From Dromiciops gliroides (Eukaryota; Chordata; Mammalia; Microbiotheria; Microbiotheriidae), in the NCBI RefSeq assembly GCF_019393635.1, contig NC_057867.1, positions 64,855,492-64,919,491 of the forward strand: DNA of 64,000 bases. Reading direction: 5' to 3'. The notes beneath the pieces are model-generated. The model was not told the DNA's origin and ran no database searches. It saw only the letters and a list, made by a program, of their open reading frames with translations. Shown one piece after another: positions 22,770-33,567 of this stretch. How positions within the stretch are numbered: position 1 is the first letter of the stretch; each line of letters begins with the position of its first letter. The translations under genes were made by a program, and so were the position numbers.

Positions 22770-23139
22770 AGTGATTTCTTGAATGTTCAATCAGGTTTGA
22801 ACACCTTCTAAATGATATCGAACACTCAGTATATCTATAGAGTTTTCTCCAGTATGAATTCCCTCATATTTACTTCAATCTGAGCTCTAACTGAAGGCTG
22901 TCTCATATTTGGTCTATTTAAAGGGCTTTCCCTCCTGTATGAATCCTCTGACGTTTGCTAACATCTAAGTTTCTCTTTCAGGCTTTTCCACACCAAATAC
23001 ATTCATGGGGCCTCTCTTCTACATGGATTTCCCGATGGTTAATAAGTTCTGAATTCTTTCTGAAAGCTTTCCCACATTTTTGACATTTGGTAAGTTTCTC
23101 ATCATTGTGAGTTCTCTGATGTTAAAAATGGTGTGTATT

Positions 23140-23355
23140 ATGAAGAAGCTTACTATGCACCCCCATAGAAAGAACTGATAAAAAGAACACTTGTGGATTG
23201 TACGTATATAACCTGGTTGCAATCTTGTGGAGGGGGCAGGAAAGGGAGGGAGGGAGGGAGAAAAATTTGGAACTCTAAATCTTATGAAAATTAATGTTGA
23301 AAACTATCCTTACATGTAACTGGAAAAAATAAAATAAATGTTTGTTGTTGAAAAA
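23140..23355 (+). mobile_element. L1 3' end inside the finger exon, with TSD
   Basis: 216-bp L1 tail (GGGAGGGAGGGAGGGAG, then AATGTTGAAAACTATCC, A-rich end). TSD AAAAATGGTGTGTATT at 23124-23139 and 23356-23371. Confidence 0.95.
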
Positions 23356-23885
23356 AAAAATGGTGTGTATTGCTCCTGACGGCTTTCTTTACTTACAGTC
23401 ATTCCTTTTATAGGGTTTCTGTCCACTTGGAATACTTTGATGCTAAATAAGGTGTGTGTTACACTTCAAGTCTTTTGCACATTTGTTACATTCATAGGGC
23501 CTCACTCTAACATATTTTCAGTGATGTGCAATAAAATATGTATTAAGATGGAAGGATTTCTCACATTCGTTACATTCATCAGGTTTTTTCCTCTCCATGA
23601 ATTCTCTGATGCTTACTTAATAACCTCTGAGCTCCTCCCAAAGCCATTTCACACATTCTGTACATTCAAAGGATTTTTCTCCCATATGAGTTTTCTGATG
23701 CTTTTTAAGTGCCAAGTTCCTTCTTGAAAGAATTCCCACACCCAATACATTCATACAATTTCATTCCATGTGAGTTTATCAAATGTCAGCTAAGATCTGA
23801 ATGCCTCCTAAAGGTTTTCTCACATTTGTTGCACAAAGGGAGTTTCTCCCTCCTATTCCTTTGAGGTTGAAAATGGTGTTCCTTA

Positions 23886-24310
23886 TTGAGTGTTGATCTA
23901 CTGTGATGGACTATATTCTTCTCACCAATGCAATGGTACAGAAGAGTTCCAGGGAACTCATGATAGAAGAGGATCTCCAAATCCAAGGAAAAAAAAAGAA
24001 CTGTGGAATATAGATGCTGAATGAACCATACTATTTCTTTTGTTTTGGGTGCTGTTGTTTTTTCTATTTTGAGGTTTTTCATCATTGCTCTGATTTTTCT
24101 CTTATGATATGACTAATGCAGAAATAGGATAAATGTTATTCTGTGTATATATATAACCTATATCAGATTACCTGCTATCTAGGGGAGGGGGGAGGGAGGG
24201 GAGGGAGGGAGAAAAATCTGAAATTGTAAAGTTTGTATAAACAAAAGTTGAGAACTATCTTTATGTGTAATGGAAAATAATTAATTAATTAATTAAATGG
24301 GGGAGGGGGG
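23886..24310 (+). mobile_element. L1 3' end inside the finger exon, with TSD
   Basis: 425-bp L1 tail starting in the ORF2/3' UTR junction (ACCAATGCAATGGTACAG). TSD ATGGTGTTCCTTA at 23873-23885 and 24311-24323. Confidence 0.95.
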
Positions 24311-24369
24311 ATGGTGTTCCTTAAGTCTGAAGGCTTTCTCCCATCCACTGCATATATAAAGGGCTTTTT

Positions 24370-24512
24370 TTGTGTGTGTGTGAGGCAATTGGGGTTAAGT
24401 GACTTGCCCAGGTCACACAGTTAGTAAGTGTTAAGTGTCTGAGGCTGGATTTGAACTCTGGTCCTCCTGACTCCAGGCTGGTACTCTATCCACTGCTCCA
24501 CCTAGCTGCCCC
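24370..24512 (-). mobile_element. WSINE-type SINE inside the finger exon, antisense
   Basis: TSD TAAAGGGCTTTTT at 24357-24369 and 24513-24525. Confidence 0.93.
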
Positions 24513-24710
24513 TAAAGGGCTTTTTCTACTGCGAATTATGTTGCCAAGTAAACAACAAGTGCTATTGAATAAACACTCTTCCACATTTGTTACATACATT
24601 GAGTTTTTCTCCATTGTGAATTCTCTGATGTCGAATAAGGTTTACATTAAGACTAAATCCTTTCCCACTTTGCTGACATCCAAAGGATTTCTTTCTGTCA
24701 AGAGTTTTCA

Positions 24711-24857
24711 GGGCGGCTAGGTGGCACAGTGGATAGAGCACCGGCCCTGGATTCAGGAGTACCTGAGTTCAAATCCGGCCTCAGGCACTTGACACTTACT
24801 AGTTGTGTGACCCTGGGCAAGTCACTTAACCCCCATTGCCCCGCAAAAAAAAAAAAG
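24711..24857 (+). mobile_element. WSINE-type SINE inside the finger exon
   Basis: GGGCGGCTAGGTGGCACAG head to poly-A; flanks AAGAGTTTTCA and AAGAGCTCTCTA are a worn TSD. Confidence 0.88.
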
Positions 24858-25109
24858 AGCTCTCTAATGTTGAGTAAGATCTGAGCTCCCACACAAAGCT
24901 CTCCCACATTTATTATATTCCGAGGCTGTGTCTCCTATACAAATTCTTTGATGTTTAAAGAACTGCCCAGGTTTACTAGATCCATAGGGTTTTTCTCTCT
25001 TGTGTTTCTTCCACTGTCTTAGGAAAACTGAATTCTGATTAAAACTGTGATCATATGAAACATGTATCTGGGATCTGGCTTCTAATAGGCTTCCTTCTGC
25101 ATAACCCAC

Positions 25110-25325
25110 ATGTAACCCAGGCTTGTCTCACAACCCTAGCTAATTCTCTTCTGCAGGTTGCACAAATGTCTCTGAAAGCTACCGCGCTATCACGGTCCTC
25201 TCCAACAGCAAGAGCCTACACAATAGCCACTAGTGATCCTGCTGCTAAGCTAGCCTGGGCTTTGACTTCTTCCGAAATGGCATGCTTTGGAATCATCTCT
25301 TTATTCTCAGACATGGTCTGATCCT
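25110..25325 (-). pseudogene. Spacer region between KRAB and fingers
   Basis: After an acceptor-like GTGTGGTTTCAG the minus strand reads SEDQTMSENKEMIPKH, the sort of linker that precedes finger arrays in this family. Two in-frame TAG codons follow before the finger part. No KRAB-B exon could be identified between here and 27600. Confidence 0.6.
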
Positions 25326-25420
25326 CTGAAACCACACACTGACAATACCAATGTCACCTGTTCCTTTGCTAGGAAACAGGAACTAGCCCACCTGAAACTG
25401 AGGGCAGAATCTTCAAGTTA

Positions 25421-25738
25421 ACTGTTGTTGTTGTTTGTCCTTTGTTCTCGAAGAGGACCAGGACATCAGGAGGTGATGTCACGACTTGCAGTGAATTGGA
25501 TTTAAGTGAGGGAGGGCTGTGCAAGGTCACCAATCTCTGCCTCTCTTCCAGAGCCATCTGGGTCCAGTGGCAACATCTACATCAGGATGACTGGAGATAG
25601 CCCCAGATGTTCAAGGCAATCAGGGTTAAGTGACTTGCCCAGGGTCACACAGCTAATAAGTGCCTGAGGTGAGATTTAAACTCAGGTCCTCCCAACTTCA
25701 GGGCCAGTGCTCTATCCACTGTACCACCTAGCTGCCCT
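25421..25738 (-). mobile_element. Long SINE with separate 3' body, antisense
   Basis: Same family as 10905-11212: CTTGCAGTGAATTGGATT, CCACCTAGCTGCCC at the right end, and GTTGTTGTTGTTTGTCC tail at the left. TSD CAAGTTAACT on both sides (25413 and 25739). Confidence 0.88.
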
Positions 25739-25964
25739 CAAGTTAACTAATGCTATTGAAAAACACAGGGCTCTGACAACACTCCACATGGATTTCCAAG
25801 CCAAGGAAAGAAGAGATTAGTAAAAGAATGAAAATATGGGAGGGAGAGAAGGTGGCATGAAATGGAAGGTGAACACAGAGTCCATTATAGGAGGATAGGG
25901 TAACCAGGGTAGAAGAAACTGGAATGATAAGACATCAGTGACATCTTCATCACACCACCACAAC

Positions 25965-26180
25965 TTAACTGGCATTTATGTAATGCTTGATGGTTACAAA
26001 GCACTTTATAGCCATTATCCACTTTGATCCTCACAACAACCCTATGAGGTGGGTGGTGTGAGTAGTATTATTAAATATTCTCTCCTCATTATAAAGAGGA
26101 AGAAACAGGTCCAGAGAGGTTAAGTAATTTCTCCAAGGTCACACAGCTAGTAGGGCCAGGACTCAAACCCAGGACAAAAC
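25965..26180 (-). repeat. MIR, antisense
   Basis: CAAAGCACTTTATAGCCATT, CCCTATGAGGTGGGTGG and CCAAGGTCACACAGCTAGTAG. Confidence 0.8.
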
Positions 26181-26614
26181 TGAGAAAAGGCCCTGCACTT
26201 CACAATGAAGAAACTGGCAACTTTCGAGGGAACAGCTTTAGTAGAGTGGTAGAGTCGCGAGCCAGATTACAGTGACTGTACAATGGTGAGAAATTAAAGT
26301 CTAAGTATAAGCATTTTTTTCCAGGAATTCACCAGTAAATGAGAAGGAGATGTGATAGCCTGAGGGGATGCCAGGGTTAGGGGAATGCTTTTTGTAACTT
26401 TTTGGAGAAGCCTGTGAGTGTGTTTATAGACAGCAAGAAAAGAGCCCATAGATAAGGAGAAAAGGACAGGGGGAAGAATGGGGAGCAGGAGAAAAAAGAG
26501 AGGAAGGGGAAAGGAGAAGGAAAAAAAGGAAGGGAGAAGAAGGGGATAGAAGAAAGAGAAATTGGGTTCAACTTTAAAGAATGCATGAGGCCTACAATCA
26601 TCACAGGAATTAAG

Positions 26615-26790
26615 GCAAAATGGGCCTTAGAGATCACCTACTCCAACGACCTCGTTTACAGATGAGGGAGCAAGGATCCAGTGAGGGGAAGTCACTGTTC
26701 CCCAGCCACAAAGGTACTTAATACTATGGCCAGGATTTGAACCCACATTCTCCACCTCCCAAGCCATTGTTCTTTCCAATCTACCATGCT
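26615..26790 (-). repeat. MIR fragment, antisense
   Basis: TCGTTTACAGATGAGGGAGC and CCAGGATTTGAACCCACATTC. Confidence 0.65.
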
Positions 26791-27281
26791 GAACTTTTAG
26801 AACAATCTTTTTTTTAAAATCCTGCTAGGCACGGCAAGGCAGAAACCACTTCAATCCAACTCTCTCATTACTTACACCTTCTTGTGTGAAAATGTATTTC
26901 CTTTTTTCTGTCCAGAACCCCTAACCTTCAGGGTCTGGTTCATTCCTAACACTACTAGCATGAGAAGAGCTGATGACCAAGGCCGGGTCCAAGCTCCAGA
27001 TTTCGTCATTTTAGATCATGTCCCTTCTTGGCCTTTGCCTTTCAAGACTAAAAAGGTCTCAGCTATCCCCGTATGGAAGTCCCGCCAGCCCTGGGCTCAT
27101 TAGAATTGCCTTTCCCTGACCCTTCCCCAGCTCCTTTCTGTCCTTTCTAAAGCATGTGTAGCAGCCCACGTGTGCCTGCAATGATTGAGAAAAAAGATAT
27201 AATACGGCAAAAATATATAAAGAAAAAAACTGGACTTCCTAGTGTATCTGTACTCTCTCATGGTTTCTATCCAATATTTCT
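26791..27281. other. Unassigned sequence within the pseudogene intron
   Basis: A KRAB-B exon might be expected near here; none was found. Confidence 0.35.
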
Positions 27282-27330
27282 GTTTTGTTTTGGTTTTGCA
27301 GGCAATGAGGGCTAAGTGACTTCCCCAGGG
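27282..27330 (-). mobile_element. 5'-truncated SINE (49 bp), antisense, with TSD
   Basis: Only the 3' end (GTTTTGCAGGCAATGAGGG to CCCCAGGG) is present. TSD TCCAATATTTCT (27270-27281) and TCCAACATTTCT (27331-27342). Confidence 0.88.
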
Positions 27331-27599
27331 TCCAACATTTCTTTCTTTCTAGAAAAAGTTGTACTTAATGAAAGATATTGAAAGATATGGATGTTGGGGA
27401 TTGGTCTTAAACCTTCAGAGGCCCACACCCGAATAGACAATCAGCACATCTATCTAAAAATAGTCTCATACCACTGTACAGGTAGATTACTGCTCCGATT
27501 ACTTGTGGCAATTTTCAGTTACTTACAATCCAAGTTACTAAAACAAGGACTCAAGAAACAGATTCTGACTCCAGAGTCAAGCTGGAGTGGGGGCCTTAC

Positions 27600-27727
27600 C
27601 CAATGAGGTTATATTCCCATAATTCTCCAGCACTGCATCCCTGTAGAGCCTCCTCTGAGTAAGGTCCAGTTGCCCTTCTTTCTCCTCTAAGACATACACA
27701 GCTAGCATCTTCAAATGTTACTGACTC
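27600..27727 (-). pseudogene. KRAB-A box exon with frameshift
   Basis: Acceptor CTATTTTTAG then GAGTCAGTAACATTTGAAG (ESVTFED), donor CATTGG|GTAAGG with exon end 27600. The canonical KRAB-A exon is 127 nt and this one is 128. The extra base follows GATGC, after which the frame resumes as AVYVLEEKEGQLDLTQRRLY, then RDAVLENYGNITSL. The key EEW of the KRAB core has become EEKE. Conserved RRLYRD and LENY are recognisable, so homology is firm while function is lost. Confidence 0.9.
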
Positions 27728-28110
27728 CTAAAAATAGAGGATTCTGTTAAAGTGGGTACAATCTCAACAATCTGGTCTGGGATCAAAGGAAGATATAATA
27801 GCACTAGAAGAGCAGGGGTAAAGTTTATGTGGCACATAGGAATCAGGATGAAAAAGAGTTATTTCTGGAAGAGAGCCAGAAAATCTGGGTTTTACCACTG
27901 CCTCATCTACTCAAAAAAAAAAAACAACCAAAAACCCATTTCAATTCAATCCTATCTATAAAATGAGAATGGAATCTTGCAGGCTCCTGACAGAAGGAGA
28001 CAAGGTTCAAGTCCCTAAACAGGGGATTGCTAGGAGAAAATGCTGAGAAAAGAGCCAAAGCTACACTTAGAGAGTAGCAAAGGGAATTTGGCAAGGAACG
28101 TGCAGCTTAC

Positions 28111-28165
28111 CTGAGGCCAAGGTGTCAGAAGATCAACCACCATGACCAGGTCTCTTGTGCTCTTC
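28111..28165 (-). pseudogene. Leader exon of the KRAB zinc-finger pseudogene
   Basis: Acceptor CTTTCCTCCCAG, 55-nt exon, ATG at 28143, residues MVVDLLTPWPQ, donor CTCAG|GTAAGC with exon end 28111, phase 0. It parallels the 374-465 exon in length, frame and residues (LLT.xPQ core), and pairs with the KRAB-A exon 380 bp downstream. Confidence 0.8.
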
Positions 28166-28499
28166 CTGGGAGGAAAGGGAGGAACCCAGAAAATAGGGTG
28201 CACTAAAAAAGGTAAAAAGAGTCACGAGTCAGCCTGGCTTGTGGCTTCCCTGGGATGACCCCCTAGAAATGCCTCTTTCTACTACAGACACACACAAGTA
28301 GTTGGGAGAAAAGCACTCTGGTAAAAACACTGTAGGGGATTTTCCTTGAAAAATTGATTAATGAAAAATGGACTAGTATAAGATACGAGTTTTGTGTTTT
28401 GTTTTGTTTTGTTTTCAGAAGGCAGTCCACCTAAGACTAGTGTGAAACTTTAGAAGTTGCTAAGATATTCATTGCCTTTAAATTTCTAGTAAGAACACT

Positions 28500-28715
28500 T
28501 AGAAATATGTCTGGGATTATTTGAATCTTCTTGTACAAAATGACTACTATGGAAATGTTTTACATAATTGCACATGTATAACCTATATCGGATTGCTTAC
28601 CATCTCAAGGAGGGGAGGGGGGAAGGGAGGGAGAGCAGTTGGAACTCAAAACTATTTTTAAAATGTTATAAAACACTGTTTGAACATGTAATTGGAGAGA
28701 AAATAAAATATCATA
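28500..28715 (+). mobile_element. L1 3' UTR fragment
   Basis: CACATGTATAACCTATATCGG, GGAGGGGGGAAGGGAGGG and TTGAACATGTAATTGGAGAG, then A-rich tail and (CATATG) repeats. Confidence 0.85.
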
Positions 28716-28835
28716 TGCACATATGTATATGTACATATACACATATGTGTCTATAAATAAATATAAATAAAATAAATCTGTCTGGGAGGAGAAGGAATCA
28801 TGCTGATGTAAAACTAGATTCAAAAACTATTCCTT

Positions 28836-29000
28836 AGGGACAGCTAGGTGGCACAGTGGATAGAGCACTGGCCCTGGAGTCAGGAGTACCTGAGTACAAA
28901 TCCGGTCTCAGACACTTAACACGTACTAGCTGTGTGACCCTGGGCAAGTCACTTAACCCCAATTGCCTCACCAAAAAACAAACAAACAAACAAACAAAAC
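28836..29000 (+). mobile_element. WSINE-type SINE, likely source copy of the 31.9-kb element
   Basis: TSD AAAACTATTCCTT at 28823-28835 and 29001-29013. The unique ~70 bp upstream (CTGTCTGGGAGGAGAAGG onward) reappears attached to the SINE at 31923-32158. Confidence 0.92.
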
Positions 29001-29160
29001 AAAACTATTCCTTGCTGAATAGAGAAATATAATCCCCAGGGTGGACACTCTCAGAAATGTTAGAGTGGACCCAGAAGGCTAAGTGCTAAGAGTGGGGAGT
29101 TCCCACTTTCAATTGTGTATTGTTTCTGTGTGTTTGTGTGTGGTTAGAAATAATGAGAGT

Positions 29161-29330
29161 GGGGCAGCTAGGTGGCGCAGTGGATAAAGCACCAGCCCTG
29201 GATTCAGTAGGACCTGAGTTCAAATTTGGCTCAGACACTTGACACTTACTAGCTGTGTGACCCTGGGCAAGTCACCCTCATTGTCCCACAGGGGGAAAAG
29301 AAAAAAAAAATATATATATATATATATAAA
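29161..29330 (+). mobile_element. WSINE-type SINE
   Basis: TSD AGAAATAATGAGAGT at 29146-29160 and 29331-29345; tail contains (TA)n. Confidence 0.93.
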
Positions 29331-29345
29331 AGAAATAATGAGAGT

Positions 29346-30920
29346 AAGGAAACAAGAAAGACAGAAATTACTGTTAAGAAACAGAGTGGAGAATCAATGG
29401 AATAGGTTAGGCACAGGAGACACAGTAGTAAATGACTTTAGTAATGTACTGTTTGATAAGCCCAAAGACTCCAGCTTCTGGGATAGGAACTCAGTATTTG
29501 ACAAAAACTGCTGGGAAAACTGGTAGATAGTATGGCAGAAACTAGGCATAGACCAACATCTTACACCTTATACTAAAATAAGGTCAAAATGGGTACATGA
29601 TTTATACATAAAATGTGATACCATGGGTAAATTAGGAGAGGAAGGAATAGTCTACCTCTCAGATCTTTGGAAAGGAGAACAGTTTATGACCAAACAAGAG
29701 ATAGAGAATATTATGAAATACAAAATGGATGATTATTATATTAAATTAAAAAGCTTTTGTACAAACAGAAGCAACGCAGCTAAAATTAGAAGGGAGGCAG
29801 AAAGCTGGGAAACAATTTTTATAGCTAGTACTTCTGATAAAGGCCTCATTTCTAAAATATAAAAGGAACTAAATCGAATTTATAAGAATCCAAGTCATTC
29901 CCCAATTGAGAAATGGTCAAAGGATATGAACAGGCAATTTTCGGATGAAGAAATCAAAGCTATCTATAGTCATATGAAAAAATGCTCTAAATCACTAATG
30001 ATTAGAGAAATGCAAATTAAAACTACTCTGAGGTACCACCTCATACCTATCAGATTGGCTAATATGACAAAAAAGGAAAACAAATGTTGGAGAAGCTGTG
30101 GAAAAATTGGAACACTAATGCATTGTTGGTGGAGCTGTGAACTGATCCAACCATTCTTTATAGCCCAAAGGGCTATAAAGCTGTGCATACCCTTTGACCC
30201 AGCAATACCACTCACTATTAGGTCTTTTCCCAAAGAGATCATAAAAAAGGGAAAAGGACCCACAGGTACAAAAATATTTATAGCTGCTCTTTTTGTGGTG
30301 GCAAGGAATGGGAAATTGAGGGTTTTCCCATCAAATGGAGAATGGCTGAACAAGTTGTGGTATATGAATGTAACAGAATACTATTGTGCTGTAAGAAATG
30401 ATGAGCAGGAGGATTTTCAGAGAAACCTGGAGGGACTTGCATGAACTGATGATGAGTGAGATGAGCAGAACCAGCAGAACATTGTACACAATATCAACAA
30501 CAATGTATGTTGATCAGCTGTGATAAACTTGATTCTTCTCAGCAATACAATGGTACAAGATAGTTCCAAAGGACTTATGATGGAAAAGGCTCTCCAAATC
30601 CAGAAAAAAAGAACTGTGGAATATGGATGCAGATTGAACCATACTATTTCTTTTGTTTTTGGTGCTGCTGTTTTTCTTTTTTGCGGTTTTTCCTTTTTGC
30701 TCTGATTGTTCTTTCACAGCATGACTAATGCAGAAATTTGTTTAATGTGATTGTACATATACAACCTAGATCAGATTACTTGCTGTCTTGGAGAAGGGGG
30801 AGGGAGAAAAATTCGAAACTAGAAATCTTATAAAAACAAATGTTGAAAACTATCTCTGCATGTAACTGGAAAATAATAAAATAATTTTATAATTAAAAAA
30901 AAGAAAAAGAAAAAACTCAG
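29346..30920 (+). mobile_element. L1: C-terminal half of ORF2 plus 3' UTR
   Basis: Translations give FDKNCWENW, SKWVHDLYIK, IEKWSKDMNRQFSDEEI, MKKCSKSLMIREMQIKTT, CWRSCGKIGTLMHCWWSC and IPFDPAIPL in one order, the C-terminal part of L1 ORF2 including the cysteine-rich end. Stops at 29524, 29860 and elsewhere show it is dead. The 3' UTR ends in GGAGGGAGAAAAATTCG and an A-rich tail. Confidence 0.92.
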
Positions 30921-31395
30921 AGAAGGACACTCTCACAAGAGCATGGGTCCAGCTAGTGAATAAGGAAAACTATTTGTAAGGGGTTTTGATGCCCATATGC
31001 CATGAAATTCCACAGCCATAGTTCCACATTAGTGCCCTATGGAAGGAATTTTAAATTAAGGTAAAGAAGGCTATTAAGTTGGGTGTTTTTCATATTTATT
31101 TTACTTATTTTGGTTACATTTTGAGTTCTAAGCTGTCTCCCTCCTTCTTTGACAACCCTGCACTGGAGGAGGCCAATAATCCATACTTCCACATATCAGT
31201 TCTTTCCCTGGAAGTGGACAACACATTCCTTCACAGTTGATTTGAATATTCATCTTGCTCAGAACAGCTTAGTCATTCATAGTTACTCTTCAACCAATAC
31301 TGCTGTTACTGTAATATAATGTTCTCTTGGTTCTACTCATTTCACTCTGCATTTTTTCATACAAGACTCCTATTCTTCAAAATTTGACTCAGTTC

Positions 31396-31538
31396 AGGGA
31401 GCAGCTAGGTGTCGCAGTGGATAAAGCACTGGCCTTGGGTTCAGGAGGACCTGAGTTCAAATCCAGCCTCAGACACGTGACACTTACTAGCTGTGTGACC
31501 CTGGGCAAGTCACTTAACCCTCATTGCCCTGGGGAAAA
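31396..31538 (+). mobile_element. WSINE-type SINE
   Basis: TSD AAAATTTGACTCAGTTC at 31379-31395 and just after the tail (31540-31556). Confidence 0.93.
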
Positions 31539-31922
31539 AAAAATTTGACTCAGTTCCCTATATATTTGAGATACGAGGCCTTTATCTAAGAAACTGACTG
31601 TAAAAAATATTTTCTGCTTTTCTTCTAATTTTGGCTACATTGCTTTTATTTGTACAAAACCATTTTAATTGAATGTCATCAAAATTATTCCTTTTCTATC
31701 CCCCAATGCTCTCTATTGCTTGTTTATTCATAAATTGTTCTCCTGTCCATAAGTGTGACAGGCAATATGTTCCATGTTCTTCTAATTTACTTATCACGTC
31801 TCCCTGTGTGTCTAGACCATGTATCAATTTGAATCTTATCTTAGTAAACAGTTGGTCTATACCTAGTTTCTGCCAGATTGCCTTTCAATGTCCCCAGCAA
31901 TTTTTACCAAATACTAATTCTT

Positions 31923-32158
31923 TTTTTTTTTTAAGTGAGACAATTGGGGTTAAGTGACTTGCCCAGGGTCACACAGCTAGTAAGTGTTAAGTGTCTGAGT
32001 CCAGATTTGAATTCAGGTACTCCTGACTCCAGGGCCGGTGCTCTATCCACTGCGCCACCTAGCTGCCCCTAAGGAATAGTTGTTGAATATAGTTTTACAT
32101 CAGCATGATTCCTTCTCCTCCCAGACAGATTTATTTTATTTATATACCTAGCTGCCCC
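31923..32158 (-). mobile_element. SINE insertion carrying a 5' transduced flank
   Basis: TSD ACCAAATACTAATTCTT at 31906-31922 and 32159-32175. Read antisense, the insert is a 13-bp SINE head (GGGGCAGCTAGGT), about 75 bp of non-SINE DNA, then a complete SINE. The 75 bp match the flank 5' of the SINE at 28836 with two mismatches in about 70. Confidence 0.9.
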
Positions 32159-32482
32159 ACCAAATACTAATTCTTATCCCCAAAGCGTAGATCTTTGTGT
32201 CTATCAAACACAAAGTTACTCTTATCATTTACTACTGTGTATTATACACCTACTCTATTCCACTGATCCACCACTCTATTTCTTAGGCAGTACCAGACTC
32301 TTTTGATGATTACCACTTTGTAATGTGGTTTAAGATCTGGTACTGCTAGACCTCCTTCCTTTACATTTTTTTTCATTAATTCCTTTGATATTCTTGTTAT
32401 TATTTTTTCTAGCTCAATAAAATAACTGTTAGTAGTTCAATTGGGATGACACTGAATAAGTATATTAGCTTAGGTAGAACTG

Positions 32483-32592
32483 TCACCTGAGTTCAAATCC
32501 AGTCTCAGACACTTGACACTTACTAGCTGTGTGACCCTGGGCAAGTCACTTAACCCCAATCGCCTCACCCCCCCAAAAAAAAGAATTAAAAA
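32483..32592 (+). mobile_element. 5'-truncated SINE in the L1
   Basis: Starts at CACCTGAGTTCAAATCC and runs to poly-A; replaces part of the antisense L1 sequence. Confidence 0.85.
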
Positions 32593-33416
32593 AGTATGTT
32601 ATAATTATTTTCATATAGTTCCTGGGTTTGTCTTGGAGGTATACTCCCAGGTATTTTATATTGTATTGTATCAAATGAAATACCTCTATCTCTTCTTGTA
32701 GGGCTTTGTTGATGATATGTAGAAATGCTGATAATTTATGTGGGTTTATTTTATATTGTTACTTTGCTAAAATTATTAATTTTTTCAACTAATTTTTTAG
32801 TTGAATCTCTAGGATTTCCCAAGTATATAATCATATCATGTGCAAAAAGAGTTTTATTTCCTTGTTGTCCATTCTGATTGATATTGATATAACCAATTAT
32901 GTCAATAGTTTTCCTTACTTACATTGAACTAGCCCTACATTTAAGATCTAAATCCCACTTGGTCACAATGTATAAGCTTTGTGATATGGTGCTGTGGTCT
33001 CCTAGCTTAGTATTTTTACATCGATATTAATTAGTGAAATTGGTCTATAATTTTCTTTCTCTGTCTTTGCTCTTCCTGGTTTAGGTACAAGCACCATATT
33101 TGTTTCATAAAAGGAGTTTGGTAAGACTCCTTCTTTGTCTATTATCCCAAATAAGTTATCTAATATTGGAATTAGATGATCTTTAAATGTTTAGTAGAAT
33201 TTACCTGTAAAGCCATCTGTCCAGATGCTTTTTTCTTAGGAAGCTCATTTATGACCTATTCAAATTATTTTTTCTAAAACAGGTTCATTTAAATATTCTA
33301 TTTCCTCTTCTGTTAATCTGGGCAGTTTATATTTTTGTGAGAATTCTTCCATTTTACTTAAATTGTTAAACATCTTGGTATAGAATTGGGCAAAATCTTG
33401 TTGGAGAAGGGAATAG

Positions 33417-33567
33417 GGGCGGCTAGGTGGCACAGTGGATAGAGCACCGACCCTGGAGTCAGGAGTACCTAAGTTCAAATCCAGCCTTGGACACTTAACA
33501 CTTACTAGCTGTGTGACCCTGGGCAAGTCACTTAACCCCAATTGCCTCACTAAAAAAAAAAAAAAAG
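33417..33567 (+). mobile_element. WSINE-type SINE at the RTE 5' edge
   Basis: TSD AAGGGAATAG at 33407-33416 and 33568-33577. Confidence 0.9.

Larger units (their letters stand above)
22770..25109 (-). pseudogene. Degenerate C2H2 finger array (about ten finger remnants)
   Basis: Minus-strand text repeatedly gives C-x2-C, F, L, H-x3-H spacing and linkers of the TGEKPY type in worn form, e.g. KREKPYG, HQRIHNGEK, KCQKCGKAFRKNSEL, and CNKCEKTFRRHSDL. Stops and frameshifts separate most fingers. Foreign insertions are at 23140-23355, 23886-24310, 24370-24512 and 24711-24857. Because insertions carry clean target duplications, the fingers can be read across them. Confidence 0.88.
22770..28165 (-). 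pseudogene. Decayed KRAB C2H2 zinc-finger gene
   Basis: Pieces of one gene occur in the expected order on the minus strand: leader exon (28165-28111), KRAB-A (27727-27600), spacer (about 25325-25110) and C2H2 fingers (25109-22770). The fingers hold several in-frame stops and frameshifts, and the KRAB exon has an extra base. Two L1 tails and two SINEs with target duplications interrupt the finger exon. The parent family represses transcription through KRAB-TRIM28. This copy cannot make a full protein. The splice signals of the first two exons still look good, so a non-coding or truncated transcript remains possible. Confidence 0.85.

Noticed and set aside
29239..30444. Possible intact reverse-transcriptase-type gene
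   Set aside because: Residues match L1 ORF2 C-terminus and in-frame stops break it several times.
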